Shown: in pieces, positions 54,318-63,336 of the stretch | Layout of the letters: the number at the start of each line of letters is the position of its first letter | Numbering within the stretch: position 1 is the first letter of the stretch | Origin: JABSSA01 sp039960995 | Lineage (GTDB): Bacteria; Pseudomonadota; Alphaproteobacteria; Rhodobacterales; Rhodobacteraceae | Length of the DNA: 64,000 nucleotides | NCBI GenBank assembly: GCA_039960995.1 | Contig: JBDVKF010000063.1 | Span: 19,565-83,564 of the forward strand | Direction of reading: 5' to 3' | Translations under genes and position numbers: made by a program | The notes under the pieces: generated by a model | Seen by the model: the letters and a program-made list of their open reading frames with translations, nothing else | Databases searched by the model: none | What the model was told of the DNA's origin: nothing

Positions 54318-55402
54318 GCATTTGATTCTCCTGTCTTTTCTGATTGAGTTGGAACTTTCTGTTCCGTTTCCGTGCCGCTGAGTACCTTTCTTTTGTTGAG
54401 GCCGCGAATGTAGCGTTCAATCTCGGAGAGGCTTTCGTGCCCTGTCCATGCGCCGATTTGGACAGAGTTTCCGCCTGCTTCGGCCAAGGCCTGCGACCGG
54501 CTCTTTCTCAAACCATGTGCCGTCCGACCCTGGATGCCAGCCGCCCGCGCTTTGGCTGCAAACCACTGTCCGGCAGCCTTCACGCTTCGCGAGGTCCCGA
54601 AGGCAGTGGTGATCCAGGTAATGTGTTTGTCAGACCGCGCATCCAACGCCGCACGAAGAAACTGAAGATCGCTTTGCATGTCCGAGGCGAAATCTGGAAG
54701 AGGTCGGCAAAATGGAATCGCGACTTCGCCGCCAGTCTTCTGTTGATTGAACACCAGCCAGCCTTCTTGATCGACATTGCCCTGACCGAGCCGGAAGGCG
54801 TCCGAAATTCGCGCACCCGTGAAGAAAATAACCTCGAATGCGAGACGTTCTGAGGTTCCGATGGGCCAGAACTCGCGGAACTTCTCAACCTCTCCTTTGG
54901 ACCAGGGAACATGGCCGCCTGACTTGGGTACCGGTGATTTCTTCACATTCTGAGCGGGGTCTTCAATTTTGTAGACGTCTTCAAGCCACTTGCCAAAAGC
55001 GCGCCAGACTTTGAGACGGTTATTTCTTGCATGCCCAGAAAATTTGCTGAGTGCTGCCTCGACATGTTTGGTCCGGAGGTCTCGAACCAGTCCTGTTCCA
55101 TGGTTTCGGCGAATTTCATCCAACATTCGACGTCGGGAGGACCGAGTTTCATCAGAGAGAGCCGCAAAGCTGTCGGACGCAAGGTATCTGGGGACAGCTA
55201 GCGCGAGACTGCCTTGCCTTGCCCGAGGATTATTTGGTGCCTCGCCACCTGAAGCCGCCGTGTAGGCGTCAAGAAAACGCTGATCATCCGGAGGCAAATC
55301 GGGCATGGCAATGCCCTTCTGACCTTTGGGGCGATAATAGTACCGAACATTGCCGCTTGGAAAGCGCCCGGACGGATTGAGATGTTTCAACTTTATGTAC
55401 AC
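54314..55402 (-). CDS. Tyrosine recombinase (island integrase)
   Basis: A 362-aa site-specific recombinase. The catalytic residues are visible: Arg198 (TGARISDAFRL), Lys222 (QQKTGG), His296 and Arg299 (HGLRKSR), His322 (TGHES) and Tyr331 (ERYIRG). A SAM-like core-binding domain lies at about residues 65-150. It ends 9 bp from a tRNA-3'-end-like sequence, the usual layout for an island integrase. Its start overlaps the AlpA-like gene by 10 bp. Confidence 0.93.
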   Translation of the reverse strand: MYIKLKHLNPSGRFPSGNVRYYYRPKGQKGIAMPDLPPDDQRFLDAYTAASGGEAPNNPRARQGSLALAVPRYLASDSFAALSDETRSSRRRMLDEIRRNHGTGLVRDLRTKHVEAALSKFSGHARNNRLKVWRAFGKWLEDVYKIEDPAQNVKKSPVPKSGGHVPWSKGEVEKFREFWPIGTSERLAFEVIFFTGARISDAFRLGQGNVDQEGWLVFNQQKTGGEVAIPFCRPLPDFASDMQSDLQFLRAALDARSDKHITWITTAFGTSRSVKAAGQWFAAKARAAGIQGRTAHGLRKSRSQALAEAGGNSVQIGAWTGHESLSEIERYIRGLNKRKVLSGTETEQKVPTQSEKTGESNA

Positions 55403-55647
55403 CCAAATGCCTCATCACAGCTGTTTGTTGGGTTCCAGTCTGAACCCGATACGGTCGGAAGTTCCGCAAGGGCGCTATCAAGTTCCCAACGCAGCCAGAC
55501 AGCAACACCGTCCGCATCGCGCCCCGGTGGATAAGTACCATTCTTCACAAGCTTGTCGAAATGACCGGCGGAATGACCGCAATACCGCGCAGCTTCGGCG
55601 CGGCGCAATGCGGCACCCCAATCCGTGTTTGTGCGCGCATGCTTCAT
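55393..55647 (-). CDS. AlpA-like helix-turn-helix protein (excisionase candidate)
   Basis: An 84-aa DNA-binding protein. LRRAEAARYCGHSAGHFDKLVKNG (about residues 14-37; read here as a helix-turn-helix followed by the wing YPPGRDADGVAVWLRWELD) matches the MerR-like excisionase/AlpA group. It overlaps the integrase gene by 10 bp, so both are translated together. It probably controls excision or integrase expression. Confidence 0.8.
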   Translation of the reverse strand: MKHARTNTDWGAALRRAEAARYCGHSAGHFDKLVKNGTYPPGRDADGVAVWLRWELDSALAELPTVSGSDWNPTNSCDEAFGCT

Positions 55648-55650
55648 TCT

Positions 55651-55980
55651 TTAGCCTTCCTCGCCAATAATCTTGGTCTGGACCGCTGGCCCTTCTTTCT
55701 GATCAGTTTCGGGCGTACCTGGTTCGGTGAGTGCTTCGATATGTGACGGCAAAAGCAGCATCAAATGCCCAAGCTGGCGGTAGTTCCCGGTGGCACGTGC
55801 CTTGGAGCGAATAAGGCGAGGCGACACATGAACTCCATGTCCCGCCAGATGCTTGCTCCACTCCTCGGGCGTTTGGCCTAGACTAAGCAATTCGGACACT
55901 GATTTTCTCCATTCCTTGCAACTTCTTACATTTATGCGCGGGTCCACTTTACAAACAAGCTGAATCTGATCAATGTTCAA
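55651..55980 (-). CDS. Hypothetical island protein
   Basis: A 109-aa protein I do not recognise, starting at TTG (55980). The middle (SPRLIRSKARATGNYRQLGHLML) looks helical and basic, and a predicted short HTH-like segment (TPEEWSKHLAGHGVHVSPRLI) could bind DNA. It is 3 bp upstream of the AlpA-like gene and divergent from the XRE regulator, with the two frames' starts only about 30 bp apart, so it probably belongs to the island's integration control module. No stronger Shine-Dalgarno-supported start is visible. Confidence 0.55.
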   Translation of the reverse strand: MNIDQIQLVCKVDPRINVRSCKEWRKSVSELLSLGQTPEEWSKHLAGHGVHVSPRLIRSKARATGNYRQLGHLMLLLPSHIEALTEPGTPETDQKEGPAVQTKIIGEEG

Positions 55981-56008
55981 AAACCGGAACTATAGGACCG
56001 ATTTTGCG

Positions 56009-56671
56009 ATGAGCTTTAAGCTACCCCCTGATGATCGCTCACCCGAGCAACAGCACGCGGATGAACAAACGGCGATGCAGGCAATGATCGATGACCAAAC
56101 GCTCGCTGAGGCTCTGAGCGTAAGGGTTCATGAGAACTTAGAGGCGTTTCGCAAGAAGCGAAAATTCAAAAAGGCAGAAATGGCCGAGATGATGGGTGTA
56201 TCAGCGCGAAGTTACTACATGTACGAAACGGGCAAACGACCAATCCCCTCAAGTGCTCTTGTCCAATTGGAAGCATTCACCGGTGCGGACTTGAACGAAG
56301 TCCTTTTGGGCGGTTCTAAAGCTCCGAAGCAGGATGAGATCAGGTTTGTGGTTGATGAAGCCATAAAAGCGCTCTGTTTTTTGGGCAACAATTATAAAGA
56401 TATGCCGATGACGACCAAACGGGATGTCTTAGACCAGATGTTCAAATGGCAGCGCAGTGGAGAAAGGGCGCGGCCAGACGATATTGTCGACGCTGTCAAA
56501 TCTGTGACCCGATACAAATATCATCAAGATGAGTTGCCCGCACCGCCGTACTGGGAAGATTACGGAGATGATCAAGAGGGCTATGACCGCGATATGGCTG
56601 AGTGGGAGAGGATTGTTGCTGAAGACTGTCCGTTTGAAGACGACGATGACAGTAAGGCGGCTGATAAATGA
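56009..56671 (+). CDS. XRE-family regulator of the defence operon
   Basis: A 220-aa protein with a Cro/C1-type helix-turn-helix at about residues 43-95 (KKAEMAEMMGVSARSYYMYETG). It is followed by a helical segment (about 115-165) and a very acidic tail (WEDYGDDQEGYDRDMAEWE...DDDD). The gene is first in the operon and overlaps the methyltransferase start by 4 bp. It probably acts like a C protein to time expression of methylase and nuclease. The start at 56009 (MSFKLPPDD) is the first ATG with a plausible HTH spacing; an earlier ATG at 55973 would overlap the divergent gene. Confidence 0.82.
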   Translation: MSFKLPPDDRSPEQQHADEQTAMQAMIDDQTLAEALSVRVHENLEAFRKKRKFKKAEMAEMMGVSARSYYMYETGKRPIPSSALVQLEAFTGADLNEVLLGGSKAPKQDEIRFVVDEAIKALCFLGNNYKDMPMTTKRDVLDQMFKWQRSGERARPDDIVDAVKSVTRYKYHQDELPAPPYWEDYGDDQEGYDRDMAEWERIVAEDCPFEDDDDSKAADK

Positions 56672-59418
56672 ATGCCGTAGAGATCGAAGAGGCAATATCG
56701 GTTCTGGCCGAACAGCCATTTCTTGCGGAAGAGTTCCCATTCGCCTTCTTGGAAGCATTTGGGAACAAACAGACCACGATTAAACGCCTGCGCAGTGGCT
56801 CGTCCAACAAATCCGATCTGGATGGCGTGCTTCAAACCAACAACATTCACATCAAGACTTGCCCGCCGGGTGGGGTCACGGCGGCTCTGGCGCAGCTGAA
56901 AGCCAGCCCAGCCACGACGAAGGCCAAGGCGAAATTCATCCTTGCCACCGATGGAGCAGCGCTTGAGGCCGAAGACCTGAACACAGGCGAGACGATCGCC
57001 TGCGCTTTCACTGACTTTCCCGATCACTTTGGGTTCTTCCTGCCGCTCGCGGGTATTAGCACCGTCAAGCAGATCCGCGAGAGCTCGTTTGACATCAAAG
57101 CCACGGGCCGTCTCAACCGCCTCTACGTTGAACTCTTGAAAACCAACCCTGACTGGGGCACGGCTGAACGCCGCCATGACATGAACCATTTCATGGCGCG
57201 GCTGATCTTCCTGTTTTTCGCTGAAGACACCTCAATCCTGAACGGCGAAGACTTGTTCACCGCTACTGTCACCCAGATGTCGGACAGGGACAGCTCGAAC
57301 ACCCATTGGGTGATCTCGGAACTTTTCCGCGCCATGAATACCAAGATCGACGACCGCGCCTCCGCGAACCTGCCCCGTTGGGCCGATACCTTCCCCTATG
57401 TGAACGGTGGGCTGTTTTCGGGTAGCACAGAGGTGCCCAAGTTCTCCAAGATCGCACGCAGCTATCTCCTGCACATTGGCAACCTTGATTGGACCAAGAT
57501 CAACCCTGATATCTTCGGCTCCATGATCCAAGCGGTTGCTGATGATGAAGAACGCGGCGCGTTGGGGATGCACTACACCTCTGTGCCCAACATCCTGAAG
57601 GTACTGAACCCGCTCTTCCTTGATGATCTAAATGAAAAGCTAAGCGCCGCAGGGGACAGCAAGAAGAAGCTCGACAACCTGCGCAAACGCATGTCGAAAA
57701 TCCGCGTCTTTGATCCGGCTTGTGGCTCGGGCAACTTCCTTGTCATCGCCTATAAGGAAATGCGCGCCCTTGAAGCCAAGATCAACGCTTTTGCAGGTGA
57801 ACCTGATCGGCGCACGGATATTCCACTGACCAACTTTCGCGGCATCGAGCTGCGCGATTTTCCGGCCGAGATCGCCCGTCTTGCGTTGATCATCGCAGAA
57901 TACCAATGCGACGTGACCTATCGCGGGCACAAGGACGCGCTGGCCGCGTTTTTGCCGCTGGACGCCGAGAACTGGATCACCCAAGGCAACGCCCTGCGCC
58001 TCGATTGGCTCACCGTCTGCCCGCCCACGTCGAAGGCCGTGGAGATGCGCGGCGAAGATCTGTTTATGTCTCCGCTGGAAAAGGCCCAGATTGATTTCAA
58101 GAACGAGGGCGGCGAGACCTATATCTGCGGCAACCCGCCGTACCTTGGTTCCAAATGGCAAAGCGCGGAACAGAAGGAAGACCTGAAGGCGATCTTTGAC
58201 GGGCGGGTCAAAAGCTGGAAGTCGCTTGATTATGTGGCGGGTTGGTTCATGAAAGCCGCTGATTTTGGTCAGCACACCGATTGCACTGCTGCTTTCGTAT
58301 CGACCAATTCGATCTGTCAGGGGCAGCAGGTGCCGATCCTCTGGCCCGCGATTTTTGCCAGCGGGCATCATATTAGTTTTGCCCATACCTCGTTCAAATG
58401 GGCCAACCTTGCCAGCCACAACGCGGGCGTGACTGTAGCCATTATTGCAATTTCGAACATGTCGAACCAATCACGCAGGCTCTACAGCTTGAACGCTGTG
58501 GGGGCCGCGGAGATGAAAGAGGTGGAGAACATCAATGCCTATCTAGTTTCATCTGACAATGTAGAGATCAAAACGCGTAGCGCCCCGCTCGACGATCGTG
58601 CAAAAATGCAATTCGGTAATCATCCTTATTACGGAAGCGCTCTCATTTTTTCTCATGAAGAGGGGCGAGGTTTGCTTTCTCTTAATCCCGAAGCGGGTGG
58701 GTTCATCAGGCCATTGTATGGTGCAAAAGAGTTTATTTCCGGAGCACCAAGGGCCTGTCTTTGGGTCGAAGAAAGTGGAATTGAAAAAGCTTCAAAGATT
58801 GCCGAATTTCGCGTCAAGTTCGATAGTGTAAGAGCCGCTAGGCAATCTGCTTCTAAGGACAAAGCAGCCCAAAAGTTAGCTGAGACTCCCTATCGGTTTC
58901 GAGACCAAACAACCGCGAGGTCACACATCCTCGCCGTTCCTCGTGTCAGCTCTGAAACTCGAGCATATTTACCTGTCGGCCTGCTCTCAGGTGATAGCAT
59001 CGTTCAAGATCAAGCCTTCGCCCTCTACGACGCCCCACTCTGGAACATGGCGTTGATCGCCTCGCGCATCCATCTGGTCTGGATCGCCACGGTCTGCGGC
59101 AAGATGAAAACCGATTTTCGCTATTCCAACACCCTCGGCTGGAACACCTTTCCCGTCCCCAAACTGACCGAGAAAAACAAAGCGGACCTGACCCGCTGCG
59201 CCGAGGACATTCTGCTGGCCCGCGAGGCGCATTTCCCCGCCACCATCGCCGACCTCTATAAACCCGACGCCATGCCCGAAAACCTCCGCGCCGCCCACGA
59301 GCGTAACGACGAAGTCCTAGAACGCATCTACCTAGGTCGCCGCTTCCGCAACGACACCGAACGGCTGGAAAAACTCTTTGAGATGTACACCAAGATGACA
59401 ACGAAAGTTTCTAACTAA
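56668..59418 (+). CDS. MmeI-like DNA adenine methyltransferase with divergent N-terminal domain
   Basis: A 916-aa protein with the layout of MmeI-type (type IIG/IIL) enzymes: an N-terminal domain (1-130), a helical spacer (about 150-320, ALGMHYTSVPNILK), a gamma-class methyltransferase with motif I DPACGSGNF (349-357) and motif IV NPPY (489-492, N6-adenine type), then a target-recognition region (about 600-800) and C-terminal helices. The N-terminal domain has Asp50/Asp52 and an IHIK run (60-63) where a PD-(D/E)xK nuclease would have ExK, so cleavage activity is doubtful. It overlaps both neighbours (4 bp and 1 bp). The methylase probably marks self DNA for the helicase and nuclease encoded downstream. 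Confidence 0.88.
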   Translation: MNAVEIEEAISVLAEQPFLAEEFPFAFLEAFGNKQTTIKRLRSGSSNKSDLDGVLQTNNIHIKTCPPGGVTAALAQLKASPATTKAKAKFILATDGAALEAEDLNTGETIACAFTDFPDHFGFFLPLAGISTVKQIRESSFDIKATGRLNRLYVELLKTNPDWGTAERRHDMNHFMARLIFLFFAEDTSILNGEDLFTATVTQMSDRDSSNTHWVISELFRAMNTKIDDRASANLPRWADTFPYVNGGLFSGSTEVPKFSKIARSYLLHIGNLDWTKINPDIFGSMIQAVADDEERGALGMHYTSVPNILKVLNPLFLDDLNEKLSAAGDSKKKLDNLRKRMSKIRVFDPACGSGNFLVIAYKEMRALEAKINAFAGEPDRRTDIPLTNFRGIELRDFPAEIARLALIIAEYQCDVTYRGHKDALAAFLPLDAENWITQGNALRLDWLTVCPPTSKAVEMRGEDLFMSPLEKAQIDFKNEGGETYICGNPPYLGSKWQSAEQKEDLKAIFDGRVKSWKSLDYVAGWFMKAADFGQHTDCTAAFVSTNSICQGQQVPILWPAIFASGHHISFAHTSFKWANLASHNAGVTVAIIAISNMSNQSRRLYSLNAVGAAEMKEVENINAYLVSSDNVEIKTRSAPLDDRAKMQFGNHPYYGSALIFSHEEGRGLLSLNPEAGGFIRPLYGAKEFISGAPRACLWVEESGIEKASKIAEFRVKFDSVRAARQSASKDKAAQKLAETPYRFRDQTTARSHILAVPRVSSETRAYLPVGLLSGDSIVQDQAFALYDAPLWNMALIASRIHLVWIATVCGKMKTDFRYSNTLGWNTFPVPKLTEKNKADLTRCAEDILLAREAHFPATIADLYKPDAMPENLRAAHERNDEVLERIYLGRRFRNDTERLEKLFEMYTKMTTKVSN

Positions 59419-60044
59419 TGACTACCGAGCAAGAGCAAACGACAAGTGATGAAAATGCTCAGTCCAATACCGCAGTTCCGACCTGCTGGGCTTGCGGGAC
59501 TGGCCTGAAAGAGAGGCAGCGCTATTGCACTAATTGTTCTAATTGGCAGGGCAAGTTTCGACGCAAGTTGAACCTGTCGAATACGGTACTTTCTCTTCTT
59601 GTTGCGCTCATTGCGGTGATTGGGACTACTGCCGAGCGTGTTGCCCAAGTTTTCCGAGGTGATCCAGAGCCGAGCCTTTATGTTTTTGGCGAGCTCTCCA
59701 ATGATTGGGTCCAGCTTGATTTAAAGGTCGAAAACCTGAACGAACTCGACAGAGTGCTTCCATTCGTTTTTTATTGCGAACCGTTTGGTGCGGTCGCAAC
59801 CTTGGACGTTGGCTCATTTCGCTTCTATAATAGCTCCCCGACATTGATTAGAGGAGATAAAAACGTCGAGATTACATACATCGTCGATCCAAAGGCACAA
59901 CTGCCGCAAGGATACTCCGTTAGTCCGGAAACCCTATCAGGTTTAAACTGTAAGGGCGATCTCGGAGGGAAAGACGCGGATTTTGAACTCAATGTTGTTT
60001 TCAATAATGAACAATCCATTCGTTTTAATCTGGATGAAAATTAA
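59418..60044 (+). CDS. Zinc-ribbon membrane protein of the defence operon
   Basis: A 208-aa protein I do not recognise by family. A CxxC...CxxC zinc ribbon (CWACG and CTNC, about residues 23-40) is followed by basic residues, one transmembrane helix (LSLLVALIAVIG, about 57-72) and a 130-residue C-terminal domain, probably beta-rich, with two Cys (FYCEPF and GLNCKG). By topology, the zinc ribbon would be cytoplasmic and the C-terminal domain periplasmic. It starts at the last base of the methyltransferase stop codon (TAATG), so it is a true operon member. It could be a membrane sensor or an abortive-infection effector. Confidence 0.75.
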   Translation: MTTEQEQTTSDENAQSNTAVPTCWACGTGLKERQRYCTNCSNWQGKFRRKLNLSNTVLSLLVALIAVIGTTAERVAQVFRGDPEPSLYVFGELSNDWVQLDLKVENLNELDRVLPFVFYCEPFGAVATLDVGSFRFYNSSPTLIRGDKNVEITYIVDPKAQLPQGYSVSPETLSGLNCKGDLGGKDADFELNVVFNNEQSIRFNLDEN

Positions 60045-62111
60045 GTGAGCGAAACTATTGCCATGACCAAATCAGTTCCCTCCGTTTCCGTTACCTACGC
60101 GCAGAACCGCAGTTTGACCACCTCGAACGAGCTGGGCATGCGTAAGATGCAAGAGCGCGCCTATGAGATGCGCGGTGAGCAATATCTGCTGATCAAATCC
60201 CCGCCTGCCTCGGGGAAATCGCGGGCGCTGATGTTCATCGCGCTCGATAAGCTACACAATCAGGGCCTTAAACAGGCTATCGTGGTGGTGCCTGAAAAAT
60301 CCATCGGGTCAAGCTTCAACGATGAGCCGCTGAGCAAGTTCGGCTTTTGGGCCGATTGGCACGTCGAGCCGCAATGGAACCTTTGTAACGCGCCAGGTGG
60401 AGATGACGGTAAGGTTGGCGCAGTAGGGCGGTTCCTTGAAAGCGATGATCAGGTGCTGGTCTGCACCCACGCGACATTCCGCTTCGCTGTCGACAAGTTC
60501 GGGATCGAGGTCTTTGACGATCGGGTGATTGCCGTAGACGAATTCCACCACGTTTCTGCCAATCCCGACAACAAGCTGGGTGCGCATCTGGGCACATTCA
60601 TTGCCCGCGATAAGGTGCATTTGGTCGCGATGACGGGGTCCTACTTCCGCGGCGATGCCGAAGCAGTCTTGTCCCCCGAGGATGAAGCTCGGTTCGAGAC
60701 GGTTACCTACACCTACTACGAGCAGCTCAATGGCTATGAACATCTGAAGACGCTCGATATCGGCTATTTCTTTTACACCGGATCCTATGCTGACAGCATT
60801 TTGGAGGTTCTGGACCCAAACGAGAAAACCATTCTGCACATCCCGAACGTGAATTCTCGCGAAAGCACCAAGGACAAGCACAAGGAGGTCGAGCACATCA
60901 TCGACAGCCTGGGTGAGTGGAAGGGGCTTGATCCTGAAACCGGGTTTCAGCTGGTCGAGACGGCAGAGGGTCGCGTGTTGCGCATCGCCGATTTGGTCGA
61001 TGATGAGGCGGCCAAGCGTGATAAGGTAGCCAGTGCGCTGAAGGACCCTGCGCATAAGAACGACCGCGACCATGTGGATATCATCATCGCCCTGGGGATG
61101 GCCAAGGAAGGCTTTGACTGGATTTGGTGCGAGCATGCACTGACCGTCGGCTATCGCGCGAGCCTAACCGAGATCGTACAAATCATTGGCCGCGCGACCC
61201 GTGACGCCGAAGGAAAGGCTCGCGCTAAGTTCACTAACCTGATCGCTGAGCCTGACGCAGCCGAGGCAGCCGTCACAGAAGCGGTGAATGATACGCTGAA
61301 AGCGATTGCCGCCAGCTTGCTCATGGAACAGGTTCTCGCGCCACGTTTCAACTTCTCGCCCAAGAGCCCGAAGAGCGGGCCGGTCGAAGGCTTCGACTAT
61401 GGCGAAGGCGGCTATGACCCAGCCAAGGAGAATGTTGGTTTCAATGAGGCAAGCGGTCAGTTCCAAATCGAGATTAAGGGGCTGGCAGAGCCCAAGAGCA
61501 AAGAAGCTGAGCGCATTTGCCAGGAGGATTTGAACGAGGTGATCACCGCTTTTGTTCAGGACAAGACGACGATCGAACGCGGGTTGTTTGACGAAGAGCT
61601 TGTGCCTGAAGAGCTGACGCAGGTGCGCATGGGCAAGATCGTCGGGGCGAAATTCCCCGAGCTGGATGCCGAAGATCAGGAGGCAGTGCGTCAGCATGCA
61701 GTCGCCGCTCTGAACCTGACTCAGAAAGCCAAGGAGATTGCGCTTTCGACGCCTGATGATGAGCAAGCCAGCAGCAATACTGCATTGATTGACGGGGTAC
61801 GGAAGTTTGCGATGGATGTGCGCGAGTTGGACATTGACCTGATTGACCGGATCAACCCGTTTGGCGAAGCCTATGCGATCCTAGCCAAGACCATGAGCGA
61901 AGAAAGTCTTAAGCAAGTGCAGGCGGTGATCTCAGCGAAAAAGGTCCAGTTCTCTCCTGAAGAGGCGCGCGATCTGGCCCGCCGCGCTGCTAAGTTCAAG
62001 CAAGAGCGTGGACGCTTGCCAGATATCACTTCTGCGGATTCTTGGGAAAAGAAGATGGCTGAGGGCGTGGCTTATCTTGTGCGCATGAAGCAGGAGGCCG
62101 CCAATGGCTAA
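60045..62111 (+). CDS. SF2 DEAD/DEAH-type helicase of the defence operon
   Basis: A 688-aa superfamily 2 ATPase. Motif I is PPASGKS (53-59), motif II is DEFH (165-168), motif III is MTGS (197-200), motif V is GMAKEGFDW (351-359) and motif VI is QIIGRATRD (379-387), as in restriction-enzyme translocases. The C-terminal 300 residues are helical and acidic, with no nuclease motif. I report the GTG at 60045, directly after the previous stop; an ATG at 60063 is equally possible since neither has a clear ribosome site. It overlaps the GIY-YIG gene by 8 bp. It probably translocates along unmodified DNA to bring in the nuclease. Confidence 0.87.
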   Translation: MSETIAMTKSVPSVSVTYAQNRSLTTSNELGMRKMQERAYEMRGEQYLLIKSPPASGKSRALMFIALDKLHNQGLKQAIVVVPEKSIGSSFNDEPLSKFGFWADWHVEPQWNLCNAPGGDDGKVGAVGRFLESDDQVLVCTHATFRFAVDKFGIEVFDDRVIAVDEFHHVSANPDNKLGAHLGTFIARDKVHLVAMTGSYFRGDAEAVLSPEDEARFETVTYTYYEQLNGYEHLKTLDIGYFFYTGSYADSILEVLDPNEKTILHIPNVNSRESTKDKHKEVEHIIDSLGEWKGLDPETGFQLVETAEGRVLRIADLVDDEAAKRDKVASALKDPAHKNDRDHVDIIIALGMAKEGFDWIWCEHALTVGYRASLTEIVQIIGRATRDAEGKARAKFTNLIAEPDAAEAAVTEAVNDTLKAIAASLLMEQVLAPRFNFSPKSPKSGPVEGFDYGEGGYDPAKENVGFNEASGQFQIEIKGLAEPKSKEAERICQEDLNEVITAFVQDKTTIERGLFDEELVPEELTQVRMGKIVGAKFPELDAEDQEAVRQHAVAALNLTQKAKEIALSTPDDEQASSNTALIDGVRKFAMDVRELDIDLIDRINPFGEAYAILAKTMSEESLKQVQAVISAKKVQFSPEEARDLARRAAKFKQERGRLPDITSADSWEKKMAEGVAYLVRMKQEAANG

Positions 62112-63297
62112 AGAATTCACTCAAGAAGACGATGCGCTTCTGGCTGAGCTTGGCGTCGAGGTTGAGACAAAGAAAGCTGTTACGCACACACCTCGCGAAG
62201 AACGCATCATTGCAGGGTTTGAAGAGATTCAGCGCTTTGCTGAGGAAACTGGTTCCGCTCCACAGCACGGCGAAGATCGTGACATTTTTGAACGCCTTTA
62301 CGCCGTCAGGCTAGACCGCATCCGCGAGCTTCAGGAATGCCGCGATCTGGCCGAGCCTTTGGACGAGTCGGGGCTTTTGACAGGTGCAGTCGAAGTGCAA
62401 TTTGCTGGCGCAGAAGAGCTCGACGATGATGCGCTTCTCGCCGAGCTGGGGGTTGAGGTCGAAGCTCCCCCGATCACGGAGCTGAAGCACGTTCGATCGA
62501 CTGCCGAGAAGAAGGTCGCTGAAGAGGTGGCCAGCCGCGACAAATGTGAAGACTTCGACACCTTCAAGCCGCTCTTTGAACAGGTGCAGAAAGAGTTGGA
62601 TAGCGGCCTGCGCGACACTCGACCTTTCGAGATGAAGGCTGAGATAGAGAAAGGGCGCTTCTTCATCGTCGGAGGCCAGAAAGCCTATGTTGCAGATAAG
62701 GGCGAGACGACAATCAATGACCAAGGGCGCACAGATGCACGTTTGCGCGTGATCTTCGATAACGGGACTGAGAGCAACATGCTCATGCGATCGCTTCAGC
62801 GTTCTCTGAACAAGGACGAGGCGGGCCGACGGATCACGGAGCCGACCGCCGGGCCCTTGTTTTCCGATCAGACGATCGACGGGGATGAAGCAAGCGGAAC
62901 GATCTACGTGTTGCGCAGCAAGGCCGATCATCCCCTCGTCGCAGAGAACCGTGAGCTGGTGCACAAGATCGGCGTGACCAACATGACCGTGGAAAAGCGC
63001 ATTGCGGGGGCTCACCTTCAGCCGACATTCTTGATGGCCAATGTCGAGATCGTTGCGACCTACGAGCTCTACAACATTAACCGGACAAAGCTTGAAAACC
63101 TGATCCACCGCATCTTTGAACCCGCAAGGCTTGAGATCGAGATCATGGATCGCTTCGGGCGACCGGTCGTTCCTCGCGAGTGGTTTCTCGTGCCGCTCTT
63201 TGTGATCAAGGAAGCAGTCGAGCGGATCAAGGACGGCACGATATCCGGCTACCAATACGATCCTCAAGGGGCTTCTTTGAAGCGAACTATGACGTGA
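62104..63297 (+). CDS. T5orf172-type GIY-YIG nuclease
   Basis: A 397-aa protein with a C-terminal GIY-YIG nuclease domain of the T5orf172/MUG113 type: GTIYVL (265-270), HKIGVT (287-292), Arg299 and a catalytic Glu in LENLIH (331). The N-terminal 125 residues carry the same 13-residue motif twice (DDALLAELGVEVE at 9-21 and 108-120), encoded by different codons. A coiled-coil-like linker (about 130-180) and a DUF-like strand region (FFIVGGQKAYVADKG) lie between. The start codon lies inside the helicase gene, so translation is coupled. This is the most likely DNA-cutting subunit. Confidence 0.85.
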   Translation: MAKEFTQEDDALLAELGVEVETKKAVTHTPREERIIAGFEEIQRFAEETGSAPQHGEDRDIFERLYAVRLDRIRELQECRDLAEPLDESGLLTGAVEVQFAGAEELDDDALLAELGVEVEAPPITELKHVRSTAEKKVAEEVASRDKCEDFDTFKPLFEQVQKELDSGLRDTRPFEMKAEIEKGRFFIVGGQKAYVADKGETTINDQGRTDARLRVIFDNGTESNMLMRSLQRSLNKDEAGRRITEPTAGPLFSDQTIDGDEASGTIYVLRSKADHPLVAENRELVHKIGVTNMTVEKRIAGAHLQPTFLMANVEIVATYELYNINRTKLENLIHRIFEPARLEIEIMDRFGRPVVPREWFLVPLFVIKEAVERIKDGTISGYQYDPQGASLKRTMT

Positions 63298-63336
63298 TCA
63301 TGAGGGAACGACAGGAAAAAGCAGGGGCTTTCGGTT

